Shown here: in pieces, positions 51,026 to 59,885 of the stretch
Layout of the letters: every line of letters starts with the position of its first letter
How positions within the stretch are numbered: position 1 is the first letter of the stretch
Origin: Agromyces mangrovi
Lineage (GTDB): Bacteria > Actinomycetota > Actinomycetes > Actinomycetales > Microbacteriaceae
Direction of reading: 5' to 3'
NCBI RefSeq assembly: GCF_030296695.1
Contig: NZ_AP027737.1
Location: forward strand, 1,984,001-2,048,000
DNA length: 64,000 nucleotides
Translations under genes and position numbers: made by a program
The notes under the pieces: generated by a model
Told to the model about the DNA's origin: nothing
The model's input: the letters and a program-made list of their open reading frames with translations, nothing else
Database searches by the model: none

Positions 51026-51055
51026 GAGCCCCGAGCCGGAAGGCCCGGGGCTTCG
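51026..51055 (+). terminator. Terminator after the bS22-like gene
   Basis: AGCCCCG / CGGGGCT (51026-51032, 51045-51051) stem with a GC-rich loop, followed by TCGTGCT. Confidence 0.65.
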
Positions 51056-51098
51056 TGCTGTCCGGGAGACGACCCGGACGCGACCTAGAGTGGACGAC

Positions 51099-51386
51099 AT
51101 GACGACCGACGCGCCCGGCACGGGCATCCGCATCACCCTGCTGGGCAAGCCCGGCTGCCACCTCTGCGACGATGCGCGCGACGTGGTGCAGGCGGTGCGC
51201 GACGAGGTCGCGGCGCTGCCCGACGGTCCGGAGGTGGCCTACGAGGAGGCGTCGATCCTCGACGACGAGCGGATGCGGGAGCAGTACGCCGAGCTCATCC
51301 CGGTGCTGCTCATCGACGGCGTCGAGCACGCACACTGGCGGGTCGACCCCGTGCGCCTGAAGGCCGCGCTGCTCGAGCGCGCCTGA
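51099..51386 (+). CDS. Glutaredoxin family protein
   Basis: 95 residues. Redox-active GKPGCHLCDDAR (CxxC) near residue 20, IPVLLIDG (cis-Pro) near 70. Small thiol-disulfide protein. Leaderless: TAGAGT (51086-51091) is 7 nt before the ATG, so the in-frame GTG at 51090 is excluded. Confidence 0.88.
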   Translation: MTTDAPGTGIRITLLGKPGCHLCDDARDVVQAVRDEVAALPDGPEVAYEEASILDDERMREQYAELIPVLLIDGVEHAHWRVDPVRLKAALLERA

Positions 51387-51434
51387 CCGCGGCCCCGCGA
51401 GGGCGGCCCTGAGACGAACGTCCCGCAGACGACG

Positions 51435-51468
51435 ACGGGGGCGGTGCCGATACCGGCACCGCCCCCGT
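51435..51468. terminator. Strong bidirectional terminator
   Basis: Perfect 15-bp stem ACGGGGGCGGTGCCG / CGGCACCGCCCCCGT with a 4-nt loop, between convergent genes ending at 51386 and 51485. Confidence 0.85.
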
Positions 51469-51484
51469 ACGTTCGATCAGGCGA

Positions 51485-51895
51485 TCAGGCCACGTTGTTC
51501 GTCTCGGGCTTGAGGGCCTTCTCCTTGAGGAGCGCGAACTCGGCGTCCGAGATGGTGCCGGCCTCGTGCAGCGCCTTGGCCTTGGCGATCTCGTCGGCCG
51601 GGCTGGTCGGCGTGGCGACCTGGCGGATGTAGCTCTCCTGCGCGTCCTGCGCCGCCGCGATCTGCGCGGCCTGGCGCTTGGCCATGCTCGGCCCGCGCGC
51701 GATCAGGTACACGAGCGCGGTCAGCAGCGGCACGAAGATCAGGAAGATGATCCACAGCGCCTTCCACCAGCCGTTGAGCTCGTGGTCGCGGAACAGGTCG
51801 ACCAGGATGGTGAACAGCACCATCAGGTACGCGATCCAGATGAAGATCACGAACGACACCCAGATGATGTCCCAGAACGATTCCCAGAAGCTCAT
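51485..51895 (-). CDS. PLDc_N/SHOCT domain membrane protein
   Basis: 136 residues. Two membrane helices at about 8-32 and 44-68 (DIIWVSFVIFIWIAYLMVLF; WWKALWIIFLIFVPLLTALV), a cytoplasmic linker, and a C-terminal SHOCT motif (DEIAKAKALHEAGTISDAEF). SHOCT motifs mediate oligomerisation; function unknown. GAAAGG precedes the ATG at 51895. Confidence 0.85.
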   Translation of the reverse strand: MSFWESFWDIIWVSFVIFIWIAYLMVLFTILVDLFRDHELNGWWKALWIIFLIFVPLLTALVYLIARGPSMAKRQAAQIAAAQDAQESYIRQVATPTSPADEIAKAKALHEAGTISDAEFALLKEKALKPETNNVA

Positions 51896-51974
51896 TACGA
51901 ACCTTTCACGGAGTATGCGTCGGGGGTGGGGTCCCCGCCCAGACCCGACCGTAGCGCGGTTTCCGCCGCCGCGT

Positions 51975-53228
51975 CTAGGTTCTCGGGGTGGTGTCGCCCG
52001 ATGGGCGCTCCGGTGGTTCCTGCCCATGCTGGTGCGGATCGGCCGGGGGAGCGGCCGCGGCCTGCTGCTCGCGGAACCGCCGGGCGAAGTACCCGGCGAT
52101 CGGCACGTCCGTCGACGAGTGGGCGACGATCGAGATCACGATCGCGACGACGATGATGTGGAACATCTCGTCGGCTTCGGGCGCGCCCGACTGCAGCACG
52201 AGGATGCCGTAGAGCACCGAGGCGAATCCCTTGGGCCCGAACCACGCGGCGGTGAGGCGTTCCTGCCACGGCATGCCGCTGCCGATGAGCGAGATCTCGA
52301 CCGCGACCGGCCGGGCGACGATGAGCAGGAGGATCGCGAACACGTACCCGCCGAGCGGCACCTCGGCGAGGAACATCGGCGAGATGAGCGCGCCGAACAT
52401 GAGCACCGCGAGCAGCTTGATCAGCTCGGAGAACTGCTCGCCGAACTCGCGGTACGCCTCGCGCATCTCGGGGGCGACGCTGGCGATGGTGATGCCGGCC
52501 GCGAACGCGGCGAGGTAGAGGTTCGCGTGGGTGAGCTCGCAGATGCCGAGCACGAGCAGGCCGACGGCGACGGGGGTGAGCGAGGCGTACAGCGGGGTGC
52601 GCGAGAACATCTTCCGGCGCACGAGCCAGCTGACGATGAGCGGCACCGCGACGCCGATGAGGATGCCGAAGCCGAGCTCCTCGACGAGCTCGAGCGGTTC
52701 GGCGTCGGGCCCGCCGACGGCGGCGATGAGGAACAGCACGACCGGCAGCGCGAGCCCGTCGTTGAGGCCCGACTCGACGCCGAGGAGGTGCCGCACGCGG
52801 TACGGGATCTCGCCGCGGCCGACGATCGCCGACGCGAAGACGGGGTCGGTGGGTGCGAGCACCGCGGCGACGAGCAGCGCCTGCGTCCAGTCGAGGCCGA
52901 CCAGCCAGACGCCCAGCAGTGCCGAGATCACGAAGGTCAGGGGCATCCCGAGCAGCAGTGCCCGACCGGGCAGCTTCCAGGCCTCGCGCAGCTCGCGGAT
53001 GCCGACCTGCTGGCCGTCGGTGAACAGCACCACGAACAGCGCGAGCGACGAGATGATCTCGACCGTGGGGTCGTCGGCGCCGAAGTGCACGAAGCCGGCC
53101 ATGCCGTCGCCGACGAGGAACCCGGCGACTAGGAAGAGCACCGTGGTCGAGAGCACCGTGCGGTGGGCGAACCCCGAGATGAGGATCGCGATCAGCAGGA
53201 CGACGGCGAAGACGAGGAGGAGCTCCAC
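51975..53228 (-). CDS. Cation:proton antiporter, NhaP/CPA1 type
   Basis: 417 residues, about 12 membrane helices. The ion-binding region reads APTDPVFASAIVGRG and GVESGLNDGLALPVVLF, the CPA1 TDP and ND motifs. Exchanges sodium or potassium for protons. GTG at 53228 is 4 nt after the stop of the ClC gene with GAGGAG upstream, so they form an operon. The short tail is Pro/His-rich. Confidence 0.9.
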   Translation of the reverse strand: MELLLVFAVVLLIAILISGFAHRTVLSTTVLFLVAGFLVGDGMAGFVHFGADDPTVEIISSLALFVVLFTDGQQVGIRELREAWKLPGRALLLGMPLTFVISALLGVWLVGLDWTQALLVAAVLAPTDPVFASAIVGRGEIPYRVRHLLGVESGLNDGLALPVVLFLIAAVGGPDAEPLELVEELGFGILIGVAVPLIVSWLVRRKMFSRTPLYASLTPVAVGLLVLGICELTHANLYLAAFAAGITIASVAPEMREAYREFGEQFSELIKLLAVLMFGALISPMFLAEVPLGGYVFAILLLIVARPVAVEISLIGSGMPWQERLTAAWFGPKGFASVLYGILVLQSGAPEADEMFHIIVVAIVISIVAHSSTDVPIAGYFARRFREQQAAAAPPADPHQHGQEPPERPSGDTTPRT

Positions 53229-53232
53229 CTGC

Positions 53233-54576
53233 CTACTCCTCCTCGACCCGCATCTCGGGCAGGCGGGCGACGAGCAGCCAGCCGGGGAGGATCAGCACGC
53301 AGAGCATCGGCAGCAGCGCGATGTCGCCGACGACCACGATCGCGATGAACAGCGACAGCCAGCCGTCGCGCACCACCACGAGGCAGACGCCGAGCACCGC
53401 CGCGGCCATCGCGACCGGCAGCGGGATGGCCGGCACGACCGCGACCGCGAGGATGCCGATCGCGCCGCCGATGAAGATGGTCGGGAAGATGCGTCCGCCG
53501 CGGAACCCGGCCGCCGCCGCGATGAGCAGCGCGACGATCTTGACCCCGACGATTCCGGCGAGCTGCCAGGCGTCGTAGTCGGCGGCGTCCTTCGTCAGCT
53601 CCTGCAGCTCGTCGAGTCCCTTGAACAGGGTGATCGGGCCGCCGATCGCCCCGAGGAGGCCGAGGATCAGCCCGCCGATCGTGAGCGGGATGATCGGGTT
53701 GCGCATCGCGTGGAACACGCGATGGAGCGGGCGCATGCCGTAGACGAGCGCGAGTCCGGCCGCGATCGCCACGAGCAGCACGAGGACGCCCCACAGGAAG
53801 TCGATCGCCGCGGGCGCATCGTAGGTCGGCGAGCCGGCGGAGAGGCTGTACGAGCCGAGGAAGTGCATCGTGATCGAGCCGGCGGCCGCGGCGGTCAGCG
53901 GCGGGAACATGCGGTCCCACAGCGGGCGCTTCGACGGCACCGCGATCGCGACGCTCGTCACCAGCAGTGCGGCGCCGACGGGGGAGCCGAACAGCGCGCC
54001 GACCGTGCCGGCGACGACGATGACGGTGAGCGGCCCGATCGGCAGCTGCGGGAGGAATCGCCTGCCGACCCACGCCGCGAGCGCGACGTTGATCGCGAGC
54101 GTCGGGCCCTCCGGGCCGAGGCTCACGCCCATCGACAGCGTGATGATCGCCGCGAGCGCCACTCCCGGCACGGCGGCCATCGCCATGGGGGAGGGGAAGA
54201 GCGACTCGGTCGCCGGATCCTCGCCGCCGTGGCCCGGCATGAACCGCACGATCAGGCCGGTCAGGAGCCCCGCGAGCGTGAGCACGCCGATGATCCACAG
54301 CGGTGCGTCGCCCGAGACGCCCGCCCAGCCCGGCACGACGTCCCAGAGGAACTCGTCGACCCACTCCGAGACGAGGTCGAGGCCCGCCAGCACGAGCGCG
54401 GAGCCGATGCCGATGACGATCGACGGGATCGCGAGCTTCAGCAGCAGCTTCGGGTCGGACCTCCCGGAGCCGTCCGGCGTCTCGGAGGCATCCGCCGCCT
54501 GCTGTTCGCGCTGCGCCGGTTGCTCGCCCTGCGCCTCGGGCTCGTTCTGTTCCTCGGCGGCTTGCTCCTCGGCCAT
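53233..54576 (-). CDS. ClC-type chloride channel/transporter
   Basis: 447 residues. ClC fold with the anion-site motif LGPEGP near 155, GFRGGRIFPTIFIGGA near 360 and an internal repeat. The N-terminal 40 residues are Gln/Glu-rich and disordered. Resembles the YfeO-like branch. Pairing with a proton antiporter suggests a role in ion or pH balance. Confidence 0.87.
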   Translation of the reverse strand: MAEEQAAEEQNEPEAQGEQPAQREQQAADASETPDGSGRSDPKLLLKLAIPSIVIGIGSALVLAGLDLVSEWVDEFLWDVVPGWAGVSGDAPLWIIGVLTLAGLLTGLIVRFMPGHGGEDPATESLFPSPMAMAAVPGVALAAIITLSMGVSLGPEGPTLAINVALAAWVGRRFLPQLPIGPLTVIVVAGTVGALFGSPVGAALLVTSVAIAVPSKRPLWDRMFPPLTAAAAGSITMHFLGSYSLSAGSPTYDAPAAIDFLWGVLVLLVAIAAGLALVYGMRPLHRVFHAMRNPIIPLTIGGLILGLLGAIGGPITLFKGLDELQELTKDAADYDAWQLAGIVGVKIVALLIAAAAGFRGGRIFPTIFIGGAIGILAVAVVPAIPLPVAMAAAVLGVCLVVVRDGWLSLFIAIVVVGDIALLPMLCVLILPGWLLVARLPEMRVEEE

Positions 54577-54616
54577 GCGCCCTCCCGCAGGTTCGCTCCC
54601 GCGGGCAGCCTAGCGG

Positions 54617-55960
54617 CTACGGCAGCAGGCGCGTGGGGCCGCGGAACAGGTACGTCACCTCACGGATCGACGCCTCGTGCAGCATGAGCATCAGCACGCG
54701 CGCGAGGCCCATGCCGAAGCCGCCGTGCGACGGCGCGCCGTAGCGGAAGAAGTCGAGGTAGAACTCGAGCTCCTCGGGCTCGAGGCCCTTCTCCTTCGCC
54801 TGCGCGACGAGTACGTCGACGCGGTGCTCGCGCTGCGCGCCGGTCGAGATCTCGACGCCGTTGAACAGCAGGTCGTAGCTGTTGGTGAGCGACGGGTCGC
54901 CCTCGTGGCGCATGTGGTAGAACGGCCGGATGTTCGAGGCGTAGTCGGTGAGGAACACGAACTCGTGGCCGAACTCCTCGCGCACGTACGCCGCGATCTG
55001 GCGCTCGCCCTCGGGGTCCATGTCCTCGTCCTCGCGGGGCACGACGTAGCCGCGCTCGGCGACGATCTCCTTGGCGCGCGCGAGCGGGATGCGCGGGAAC
55101 GGCGTGGGCGGCACGGTGACCTCGACGCCGAACAGCTCCTCGATCTCGGCGCCGTGGCGCTCCTTGACCGCGGTGAAACCGGCGACGAGGAGCTCCTCGT
55201 GCATGGCCATGACGTCCTCGTGCGAGTCGATCCAGCTCATCTCGGCGTCGACCGACGTGAACTCGGTCGCGTGCCGCGAGGTGAACGACGGGTCGGCGCG
55301 GAACGCGGGGCCGACCTCGAACACCTTGCCGAAGCCGGCGACCTGGGCCATCTGCTTGAAGAACTGCGGGCTCTGCGCGAGGTACGCCTTGCCCTCGAAG
55401 TACTCGATCTCGAACAGCTCGGCGCGTGACTCGGAGGCCGACGCCATGAGCTTCGGGGTCTGGATCTCGACGAACCCGCGCTCGACCCAGTAGGTGCGCC
55501 AGGCGTGCAGCAGCGTGGTCTGCACCTTGAAGATGAGGGCCTGCTTCGGGTTGCGCAGGTCGAGGAAGCGCCAGTCGAGGCGCTTGTCGAGGCTCGAGTC
55601 GGCCGCGATGGGGGTCTCGGGCAGCGCCTCGGTGACGACCTCGAGCGTGCCGATCTTCACCTCGAGCCCGCCGAGCTTCACGCGCTCGTCGTGCTTCAGG
55701 TCGCCGGTCACGGTGATGAACGAGCCGTGGGCGAGTGCCGAGATCTGCTCGGTGACGGCGAGGCGAGCGGATGCCTCGGGGCCGGCGTCCTCCGCGAGCT
55801 CGCGCACGGCGGGGTTCACGAGCTGCACCGCGCCCGACTCGTCGCGCAGGATGACGAACTGCACCTTCTTCTGGTCGCGGACGGTCTCGACCCATCCGGA
55901 GACGGTGACGGGGCCGTCCTCGAGGGCGGCGAGGTTCGTGACGAGGGTGCGTGTGCTCAC
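54617..55960 (-). CDS. aspS: Aspartate--tRNA ligase, archaeal-type (possibly non-discriminating)
   Basis: 447 residues, lacking the GAD insertion of ordinary bacterial AspRS (about 590). OB-fold anticodon domain (about 15-110), then class II motifs: GPAFRADPSFTSRHATEF (motif 2) and GGFGMGLARVLMLML (motif 3). Such enzymes often charge tRNA-Asn as well, for the GatCAB route. GTG at 55960 is 8 nt after TAGGAT, so probably leaderless. Confidence 0.93.
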   Translation of the reverse strand: MSTRTLVTNLAALEDGPVTVSGWVETVRDQKKVQFVILRDESGAVQLVNPAVRELAEDAGPEASARLAVTEQISALAHGSFITVTGDLKHDERVKLGGLEVKIGTLEVVTEALPETPIAADSSLDKRLDWRFLDLRNPKQALIFKVQTTLLHAWRTYWVERGFVEIQTPKLMASASESRAELFEIEYFEGKAYLAQSPQFFKQMAQVAGFGKVFEVGPAFRADPSFTSRHATEFTSVDAEMSWIDSHEDVMAMHEELLVAGFTAVKERHGAEIEELFGVEVTVPPTPFPRIPLARAKEIVAERGYVVPREDEDMDPEGERQIAAYVREEFGHEFVFLTDYASNIRPFYHMRHEGDPSLTNSYDLLFNGVEISTGAQREHRVDVLVAQAKEKGLEPEELEFYLDFFRYGAPSHGGFGMGLARVLMLMLHEASIREVTYLFRGPTRLLP

Positions 55961-56006
55961 GGCCGACCATCCTACCCGCGCGCGCCTGTGCGCGATTCCC
56001 GTGCGC

Positions 56007-56071
56007 CCGGGCACGTGCCGGTCGACCGGGCACGCCGTATCCGACGTGCCAGACCTCCGGGCACGTGCCGG
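56007..56071. repeat. Two direct copies of a 15-bp element with palindromic core
   Basis: CCGGGCACGTGCCGG occurs at 56007-56021 and 56057-56071; each contains the perfect palindrome GGCACGTGCC and the copies are exactly 50 bp apart. A degenerate third copy lies near 56026. They sit in the divergent region between aspS and the phosphatase gene and may be regulator sites. Confidence 0.6.
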
Positions 56072-56127
56072 GCCGACCCATCCGCTCTCGGCGTTCTCAT
56101 GGGAACGCGCTGCCTAGACTGGATGCC

Positions 56128-56772
56128 GTGCCGGCCGACCAGATCCATCTCGTGCGCCACGGCGAGGTCTTCAACCCGCAGGGCGTGCTCTACGGCCGCC
56201 TCCCCGGGTACGGGCTCTCCTCGCTCGGCCGCCAGATGGCGCAGGCCGCGGCCGACGACCTCGCCGCGCGCGACCGCACGATCACGACCCTGTACGCCTC
56301 GCCGCTGCAGCGCACCCAGCAGTCGGCCGAGCCGATCTCGGCGGCGTTCGACCTGGAGCCCGTGCTCGAAGAGCGCGTGATCGAGCCGACCAACCGCTTC
56401 GAGGGCAAACGCATGACCGGCTCGGGCGGCGCCCTGCGCGACCTGCGCAACTGGCCGCTGCTCGTGAACCCGTGGGAGCCGAGCTGGGGCGAGCCGTTCG
56501 GTTCGATCGCCGATCGGATGCTGGCTGCGATGACGGATGCCGCCGAGGCGACCGATTCCGGCGACATCGTGTTCGTCTCCCACCAGCTGCCGATCTGGAT
56601 GGTGCACCGCCGCGTGGCGGGCAAGCGCCTCTCGCACGACCCGCGCCGCCGGCGCTGCGCCCTGTCGAGCATCACGACGTTCGAGCGTCGCGGCGGCCGC
56701 TTCGTCGAGGTCGGCTACCGCGACCCGGCGGCGCCGCTCGCGGTCGCCGCGACCGACGTGGGGGCGGTGTGA
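56128..56772 (+). CDS. Histidine phosphatase (phosphoglycerate mutase-like) family protein
   Basis: 214 residues. HLVRHGEVFNP (catalytic His) near residue 8 and VFVSHQLPIW with the second His near 150. Leaderless GTG: TAGACT (56115-56120) is 7 nt upstream. The stop overlaps the TlpA start (TGATG). Mycobacteria have the same gene before their cytochrome c assembly genes (Rv0525-Rv0529 order), but its substrate is not established. Confidence 0.9.
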   Translation: MPADQIHLVRHGEVFNPQGVLYGRLPGYGLSSLGRQMAQAAADDLAARDRTITTLYASPLQRTQQSAEPISAAFDLEPVLEERVIEPTNRFEGKRMTGSGGALRDLRNWPLLVNPWEPSWGEPFGSIADRMLAAMTDAAEATDSGDIVFVSHQLPIWMVHRRVAGKRLSHDPRRRRCALSSITTFERRGGRFVEVGYRDPAAPLAVAATDVGAV

Positions 56773-57359
56773 TGCGCCGTCTCGCCGCCGTGGCGCTGGC
56801 CGCGGCATCCGTCGTCGTGCTCGCCGGTTGCGGCTCCGACCCGCTGGCCGACCAGTACCGCGACGGCAGCGGCAAGAACTACATCGCCGGCGACGGCACC
56901 ATCACCGAGATCGCGCCGGCCGACCGCGGCGAGCCGATCGCGTTCGCGGGGGAGTCGATCGAGGGCGAGCCGGTCTCGTCGGACGACTACGCGGGCGAGG
57001 TGCTGATCGTCAACTTCTGGTACGCCGGCTGCGCGCCGTGCCGCGCCGAGGCGCCCGACCTGCAGGCCGTGAGCGAGGAGTTCGCCGGCCGCGGCGCGGG
57101 CGTGCTCGGCGTGAACGTGCGCGACCAGGCGCCGACGGCGGCGAGCTTCGAGGCCGACTACGGCATCACCTACCCGTCGATCGTCGACACGAACGACGGC
57201 TCGGTGCAGCTCGCCTTCGCGGGCGACGTGCCGCCGAACGCGGTGCCCACCACGCTCGTGCTCGACGCCGAGGGGCGCGTCGCCGCCCGCATCCTCGGCC
57301 AGCTCAACCGGTCGAACCTGCAGACCATCGTCGGCGACGTGCTCGACGAGGGCGCCTGA
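56772..57359 (+). CDS. TlpA/ResA-like thiol-disulfide lipoprotein for cytochrome c maturation
   Basis: 195 residues. Lipoprotein signal (VVLAGC), thioredoxin fold with GCAPCRAEAPDL (CxxC) near 85 and cis-Pro in VPTTLVLD. Extracytoplasmic reductant that keeps apocytochrome c Cys reduced, fed by CcdA encoded next. Confidence 0.93.
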   Translation: MRRLAAVALAAASVVVLAGCGSDPLADQYRDGSGKNYIAGDGTITEIAPADRGEPIAFAGESIEGEPVSSDDYAGEVLIVNFWYAGCAPCRAEAPDLQAVSEEFAGRGAGVLGVNVRDQAPTAASFEADYGITYPSIVDTNDGSVQLAFAGDVPPNAVPTTLVLDAEGRVAARILGQLNRSNLQTIVGDVLDEGA

Positions 57360-57360
57360 C

Positions 57361-58116
57361 GTGGGCGGCATCGGCGAGGTCGTGCTGAACGGCCAGCTGC
57401 TGGTCGCGATCCCGATCGCCGTCGCCGCGGGCCTCGTCTCGTTCCTCTCCCCGTGCGTGCTGCCGCTCGTGCCCGGGTACCTCGGCTACGTCGGCGGCTT
57501 CGCCGATGCGTCGGCGGATGCCTCGACCGAGCGCGCGAACCGGCGGCGCCTGGTGCTCGGCGTGCTGCTGTTCATCGCCGGGTTCACGCTCGTGTTCCTG
57601 CTCTTCAACGCCGTCGCGGGCGCGTTCGGGGTGTGGCTCAAGGTCTGGTCCGACGTGATCATCCGGGTCGCGGGCGTGCTGCTCATCGCGATGGGCCTCG
57701 TCTTCATCGGCCAGTTCACGTTCCTCCAGCGCACGTTGCGCCCGTCGTGGAGGCCCGCGACCGGACTCGCCGGCGCACCGCTGCTCGGCATCGTGTTCGG
57801 CCTCGGCTGGACCCCGTGCATCGGCCCGACGCTCGCGGTCGTGCTCACGCTCAGCGCCGACTCGGCGTCGGTCGGCCGCGGCGCGCTGCTCGGCCTCGCG
57901 TACTGCATCGGCCTCGGCATCCCGTTCCTGCTCGTCGCGCTCGGCTTCGGCTGGGTGACCGGGTCGCTCGCGTTCCTGCGCCGCCACATCCGCGTCGTCA
58001 ACATCATCGGCGGGGCGCTGCTCATCGTGATCGGCCTGCTCATGGTCACGGGCATCTGGAACGCGTGGATGTACGACCTCCAGGCGGTGATCACGAGCTA
58101 TGACCTCCCCATCTGA
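57361..58116 (+). CDS. ccdA: Cytochrome c biogenesis protein CcdA
   Basis: 251 residues, six membrane helices. The two redox Cys lie in SFLSPCVLPLVPGYLGY and GLGWTPCIGPTLAVVL. Passes electrons from cytoplasmic thioredoxin to the TlpA-like lipoprotein. GTG at 57361 is one base after the preceding stop. Confidence 0.95.
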   Translation: MGGIGEVVLNGQLLVAIPIAVAAGLVSFLSPCVLPLVPGYLGYVGGFADASADASTERANRRRLVLGVLLFIAGFTLVFLLFNAVAGAFGVWLKVWSDVIIRVAGVLLIAMGLVFIGQFTFLQRTLRPSWRPATGLAGAPLLGIVFGLGWTPCIGPTLAVVLTLSADSASVGRGALLGLAYCIGLGIPFLLVALGFGWVTGSLAFLRRHIRVVNIIGGALLIVIGLLMVTGIWNAWMYDLQAVITSYDLPI

Positions 58117-59875
58117 CGGCGACGGCCGCACCGGTGCACCCGCCACGAGCGACGCCCCCGACGTGGCCCGCCCGAGCGACCACGTCGACCAGCCCGCGCC
58201 CCGCCCCGGGGCATCCGTCACCCAACCCCGCCTGGGGCCCGTCGGCTGGCTGCGCTTCGCCTGGCGCCAGCTCACGAGCATGCGCACCGCACTGCTGCTG
58301 CTCCTGCTGCTCGCGATCGCCGCGGTGCCCGGCTCGCTCGTGCCGCAGCGCTCGAGCGACCCGAACGGCGTCACGCAGTACTTCGTCGACAACCCCGACC
58401 TCGCACCCGTGCTCGACACGTTCCAGATGTTCGACGTCTACTCGTCGGTCTGGTTCTCGGCGATCTACCTGCTGCTGTTCACGTCGCTCATCGGCTGCGT
58501 CATCCCGCGCACCAAGCACCACCTCGACGCGCTGCGCGCGCGCCCGCCGAAGACGCCGGCGCGACTGTCGCGACTGGCCGGGTTCACCGAGCGGCGGGCG
58601 CCCGGCACCGCGGCCGCGGCGGTCGACGAGGCCGAGCGGATGCTCCGCCAGTCCGGCTACCGCGTCGAGCGGTACGACGTCGGCGACGTGGCATCCGTCT
58701 CCGCCGAGCGCGGGTACCTGCGCGAGACGGGCAACCTGGTCTTCCACTCGGCCCTGGTCGGCATCCTCGTCACCGTCGCGGTCGGCGGCGGGTACGGCTT
58801 CGCCGGGCAGCGGGTGGTCGTCGAGGGGCAGTCGTTCGTGAACACGCTCGCCTCGTACGACTCGTTCAACCCCGGACGATTCTTCGACGACGGCACGCTC
58901 GATCCGTACCGGCTCGGCCTCGACGACCTCGCCGTCGTGTACGAGACCGAGAACGTCGACGCGCTCGGCCAGCCGGTCGACTTCACGGCTTCGGTCACGG
59001 TGCAGGCCCGCGCCGGCGAGCCGGAGCCGGGCGAGGTCAAGGTGAACGCCCCGCTGCGCGCGCACGGCACCGACATCTTCCTGCTCGGCAACGGCTACGC
59101 CCCGACCATCACGGTGCGCGACGCCGACGGCGAGGTCGTCTTCACCGACGCCGTGCCGTTCCTGCCGCAGGACGCGAACCTCACCTCGCTCGGGGTCGTC
59201 AAGGTGCCCGACGGGCTCGACGAGCAGCTCGGCATGATCGCGTTCTTCTACCCGACGCAGGACGTGCTGACGACCGGCGCGTACACGTCGACCTACCCCG
59301 ACCTCTTCTTCCCGGTGCTCACGCTCAACGTGTACTCGGGCGACCTCGGCATCGACGACGGCGTGCCGACCTCGGTGTACGCGCTCGACACCGACGACAT
59401 GACCCAGCTCACGGGCGGCGACACGGGCGTCGACTCGATCGAGCTCGCGCCGGGCGAGTCGGCCGAGCTGCCGAACGGCCTCGGCACGGTCGAGTTCGTC
59501 GACGCCTCGCCCGCCGGCACCGCCGAGGGCGACACCTCGCAGAGCGTGCTGCGCTTCGCCTCGTTCGACATCCACCACGACCCGACCCAGGGCTGGGTGC
59601 TCGTGTTCGCGCTGCTCGCGCTCGGCGGGCTCATGACGTCGCTGTTCATCCCGCGCCGCCGGGTCTGGGTGAAGGCGACGGATGCCACTGAGCCACGCGG
59701 CGCCGACGGGGACGCGAGTACTGGCACCGTGCGTCTCGAGTACGCCGGCCTCGCCCGCGGCGACGACCCCGGCCTCGCCGACGCGGTCGCCGAGCTGGCC
59801 GACCGACACTCCGGCGCCCTCGGCGGCGGGTCCGCGCAGGACTCCGACAGCGTGCGCGCAGGCGCGCGGACGTAA
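58100..59875 (+). CDS. resB: Cytochrome c biogenesis protein ResB
   Basis: 591 residues. Three N-terminal membrane helices (RFAWRQLTSMRTALLLLLLL; a helix near 115-133; one near 215-235), a large extracytoplasmic domain, and a C-terminal helix near 505-525. System II haem ligation with CcsB. Overlaps ccdA by 17 bp. The last 60 residues are polar and probably disordered. Confidence 0.93.
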   Translation: MTSPSDGDGRTGAPATSDAPDVARPSDHVDQPAPRPGASVTQPRLGPVGWLRFAWRQLTSMRTALLLLLLLAIAAVPGSLVPQRSSDPNGVTQYFVDNPDLAPVLDTFQMFDVYSSVWFSAIYLLLFTSLIGCVIPRTKHHLDALRARPPKTPARLSRLAGFTERRAPGTAAAAVDEAERMLRQSGYRVERYDVGDVASVSAERGYLRETGNLVFHSALVGILVTVAVGGGYGFAGQRVVVEGQSFVNTLASYDSFNPGRFFDDGTLDPYRLGLDDLAVVYETENVDALGQPVDFTASVTVQARAGEPEPGEVKVNAPLRAHGTDIFLLGNGYAPTITVRDADGEVVFTDAVPFLPQDANLTSLGVVKVPDGLDEQLGMIAFFYPTQDVLTTGAYTSTYPDLFFPVLTLNVYSGDLGIDDGVPTSVYALDTDDMTQLTGGDTGVDSIELAPGESAELPNGLGTVEFVDASPAGTAEGDTSQSVLRFASFDIHHDPTQGWVLVFALLALGGLMTSLFIPRRRVWVKATDATEPRGADGDASTGTVRLEYAGLARGDDPGLADAVAELADRHSGALGGGSAQDSDSVRAGART

Positions 59876-59885
59876 GGTGGTTGCC

